From: Heterohyrax brucei
Lineage: Eukaryota > Chordata > Mammalia > Hyracoidea > Procaviidae
DNA length: 64,000 nt
Direction of reading: 5' to 3'
Assembly (NCBI GenBank): GCA_028571685.1
Contig: CM053143.1
Coordinates: forward strand, 195,245,829 to 195,309,828
Shown here: positions 61,318 through 64,000 of the stretch, piece after piece
Position numbering within the stretch: the first letter of the stretch is position 1
Layout of the letters: each line of letters starts with the position of its first letter
Translations under genes and position numbers: made by a program
The notes under the pieces: model-generated
The model's input: only the letters and a program-made list of their open reading frames with translations
Databases searched by the model: none
Told to the model about the DNA's origin: nothing

Positions 61318-64000
61318 GTACTTGACCTTCCTGACACCTTCACCTCCAACGTGGCCACATGGCTCCTCGTCCTTCCTTTGTAGAGTGGGCTCCCCGCGAG
61401 CACCAGGAGAGCGAGGGGGAGCAGGTGCAGGCTGGCAGTGGCTGGGGGGGACCACCCACGGAGGGGCTGCTCGCGGGGCAGGGCAGGCTGCCTGACAGGG
61501 CCGCTGGTCCGTGGTCACAGCGGCGCCGCCCTCTGCCAGGGCTGGAAGGCCTCACAGGGACTTGAGCTGAGCAGGTGTTCCCAGAACCAGGGCGAGGGGG
61601 CTGCGAGTGTCAGTGGCTTAGTTACAAGCTCGCGAGGTCAGGGCAAACCTGCGACAGAGGACAGAGTTGGGGTGCCTGTCGAGAGACTCGGGCTGAAAAG
61701 ACACAGTCCCGCTGGAGAAGCTCCGGAAGCCACCGCAGCCACTGAGAGAGGAGAGGAGCCTGAGGCAGGGCGCTCGGCCACATCTCATCCCGTCCCCCAC
61801 CCCGCGCCCCCTCTGTCTTGCTCCACATTAGCTTTTACTCTCCTAGCGCCCCTGAGAGTGTCAAAGCCTATCAGATGCTGCCTTTTTGAGGGACCAGCCC
61901 AAGCCGACCCTCGTTTGCCAGCTCCGTGCCTCACGCCCTGCTGGCAGCACTGGGGGCAGCTCCTGCTTAGGTGGTCTGCACAGCGGACTCTCAGTGATTT
62001 TTCTGTACTCTCTGCCATGTGTTGGTACCTGCCCCTCAGTGAAGCTGGGAAATTGGACAGATGAGTGAATGCGTGAGCGACTGGGTGTGTGAGCGATAGG
62101 AAGACTGGGTGCAGAGAGGAGGCAGGGAAGGAATGAGTGAGTCTGGCAGTTACCGAGGGAGCAAGTGAGTTGGCAAGTGGACTAAAGGGTGAGTGAGCAT
62201 GCTAGTGAGTCAGGGGAGGAGTGAGCATGTGAGTGAGGGTGCGGAGGACTGAGTGAGCATGTGAGTGAGGGTGCGGAGGACTGAGTGAGCATGTGAGTGA
62301 GGGTGCGGAGGAGGGAGTGAGCATTGTGAGCGAGGGTGCAGAGGAGGGAGTGAGCGTGTGAGTGAGGGTGCGGAGGAGGGAGTGAGCGTGTGAGTGAGGG
62401 TGTGGAGGAGGGAGTGAGCGTGTGAGTGAGGGTGCGGAGGAATGAGTGAGCGTGTGAGTGAGGGTGCGGACGAGGGAGTGAGCATTGTGAGTGAGGGTGC
62501 GCAGGAGGGAGTGAGCGTGTGAGTGAGGGTGTGGAGGAGGGAGTGAGCGTGTGAGTGAGCGTGCAGAGGAGGGAGTGAGCGTGTGAGTGAGGGTGCGGAG
62601 GAGGGAGTGAGCGTGTGAGTGAGGGTCCGGAGGAGGGAGTGAGCATGTGAGTGAGGGTGTGGAGCAAGGAGTCAGCGTGTGAGTGAGGGTGCTGAGAAGG
62701 GAGTGAGCCTGTGAGTGAGGGTACGGAGGAGGGAGTGAGCATGTGAGTGAGGGTGCGCAGCAGTGAGTCAGCATGTGAGTCTGCGGAGGAGGGAGTGAGC
62801 GTGTGGGTGAGGGTGCAGAGGAGGGAGTGAGCCTGTGAGTCAGTGTGCAGAGTGAGTGAGCATTGTAAGTGAGGGTGCGGAGGAGGGAGTGAGCGTGTGA
62901 GTGAGGGTGCGGAGGAGCGAGTGAGCATTGTGAGTGAGGGTGTTGAGGAGAGAGTGAGCATTGTGAGTCAGGGTGCGGAGGAGGGAGTGAACATGTGAGT
63001 GAGAGTGCGCAGCAGTGAGTGAGCATGTGAGTGAGGGTGCGGAGGAGGGAGTGAGCGTGTGAGTGAGGGTCCGGAGGAGGGAGTGAGCATGTGAATGAGG
63101 GTGTGGAGCAAGGAGTCAGCGTGTGAGTGAGGGTGCTGAGAAGGGAGTGAGCCTGTGAGTGAGGGTACGGAGGAGGGAGTGAGCATGTGAGTGAGGGTGC
63201 GCAGCAGTGAGTCAGCATGTGAGTCTGCGGAGGAGGGAGTGAGCGTGTGAGTGAGGGTGCAGAGGAGGGAGTGAGCCTGTGAGTGAGTGTGCAGAGCGAG
63301 TGAGCATTGTAAGTGAGGGTGCGGAGGAGGGAGTGAGCGTGTGAGTGAGGGTGCGGAGGAGGGAGTGAGCATTGTGAGTGAGGGTGTTGAGGAGAGAGTG
63401 AGCATTGTGAGTCAGGGTGCGGAGGAGGGAGTGAACATGTGAGTGAGAGTGCGCAGCAGTGAGTGAGCATGTGAGTGAGGGTGCGGAGGAGGGAGTGAGC
63501 ATTGTGAGTGAAGGTGCGGAGGAGGGAGTGAGCGTGTGAGTAAGGGTGCGGAGGAGGGAGTAAGCATGTCAATTAGGGTGCGGAGCAGGGAGTGAGCATT
63601 ATGAGTGAGTTTGCGGAGGAGGGAGTGAGCATGTGAGTGAGGGTGCGGAGGAGGGAGTGAGCGTGTGAGTGAGGGTGCGGAGGAGCGAGTGAGCATTGTG
63701 AGTGAGGGTGTTGAGGAGAGAGTGAGCATTGTGAGTCAGGGTGCGGAGGAGGGAGTGAACATGTGAGTGAGAGTGCGCAGCAGTGAGTGAGCATGTGAGT
63801 GAGGGTGCGGAGGAGGGAGTGAGCATTGTGAGTGAAGGTGCGGAGGAGGGAGTGAGCATTGTGAGTGAAGGTGCGGAGGAGGGAGTGAGCGTGTGAGTGA
63901 GGGTGCGGAGGAGGGAGTCAGCGTGTGAGTGAGGGTGCACAGCAGTGAGTGAGCATCTGAGTCAGGGTCCGAAGGAATGAGTGAGCATGTGAGTGAGGGT
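61318..64000 (+). other. ABLIM2 intron, 3' end outside window
   Basis: The intron starts GTACTT. Bases 61325-62190 show no recognisable feature. The remainder is a 32-bp minisatellite to the window edge. Confidence 0.85.
62195..64000 (+). repeat. 32-bp minisatellite with higher-order structure, runs off window
   Basis: Units of 32 bases (33 where GCATTGTGAG replaces GCGTGTGAG) carry GTGAGTGAGGGTGCGGAGGA and GGGAGTGAGC, about 55 copies in 1.8 kb. A distinctive GTGTTGAGGAGAGAGTGAGC block recurs at about 62940, 63384 and 63708, a spacing of 444 then 324 bases, so longer blocks have been duplicated. Minus-strand open frames of up to 456 codons are by-products. Confidence 0.97.

Larger units (their letters stand above)
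1..64000 (+). other. ABLIM2: ABLIM2 gene body, internal portion
   Basis: Eleven exons on the + strand join in frame into one protein segment of about 397 residues with four LIM domains followed by a Ser/Pro/Tyr-rich linker. Linker motifs such as SSESIIS, DYRDLAALPK, AIYDIDRPDMISYSPY and SLGRYTP are recognised as the actin-binding LIM family, and the LIM1 lead-in VSQPQAAP and the overall match point to the ABLIM2 paralogue rather than ABLIM1 or ABLIM3. Family members bind F-actin through a C-terminal villin headpiece and act as muscle and neuronal scaffolds. Neither the start codon nor the headpiece is in the window. Introns are about 2.7 to 9 kb. Paralogue assignment is from remembered family sequence, not a database search. 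Confidence 0.93.

Noticed and set aside
62182..63940. Minus-strand frames up to 456 codons rich in Ser, Thr, His and Leu
   Set aside because: They are translations of a 32-bp tandem repeat with no stops, without start context or splice sites.

Overview
This window is intronic and exonic DNA from a placental mammal, most probably an afrotherian (elephant, sirenian or hyrax type). The + strand carries eleven GT-AG exons. They translate in phase into the middle part of actin-binding LIM protein 2 (ABLIM2): four LIM zinc-finger domains, then the Ser/Pro-rich linker. The afrotherian call rests on the repeats: about 25 tRNA-derived SINEs of the AfroSINE kind, nine copies of an RTE/BovB-type LINE sharing the same 3' tail, and L1 copies with a recurrent 3' UTR. 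No second gene was found, and there is no prokaryotic feature, CRISPR array or operon.

Layout. Exons lie at 1117-1260, 10070-10253, 19179-19294, 24517-24643, 30630-30723, 36982-37069, 44599-44657, 50030-50107, 54276-54422, 57335-57367 and 61197-61317. They total 1191 coding bases, and each junction preserves the frame. The initiator exon lies upstream of base 1. The rest of the linker and the villin headpiece domain lie beyond base 64000. LIM1 is split over exons 1-2, LIM2 over 2-3, LIM3 over 4-5 and LIM4 over 5-7. The 33-base exon at 57335 is a frame-preserving cassette candidate.

Introns are GC-rich and full of repeats. Bases 1-18 kb hold SINEs, RTE tails, an old L1 split by a SINE, L1 3' UTR pieces and a mariner cluster. 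Bases 19-30 kb hold mostly unique sequence, a CA-rich array split by an L1 3' end, a minisatellite inside an RTE copy and a 54-bp minisatellite. Bases 30-50 kb hold pyrimidine tracts, RTE copies (one of 2.4 kb with an LTR-like insert) and three SINEs with a tRNA-Gly-like head. Bases 50-64 kb hold TG arrays, a 92-bp minisatellite starting about 50 bases after a splice donor, another RTE copy and a 32-bp minisatellite running off the window edge. This richness in minisatellites would fit a subtelomeric-type location, which is inference.

The clearest biological observation is that the exon at 54276-54422 stays in an open frame for about 930 bases into its intron, because the 92-bp repeat contains no stop in that frame. 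Most long open frames in the window are by-products of tandem repeats of this kind. No undescribed system of genes was found. The noteworthy material is repeat architecture inside one known gene.
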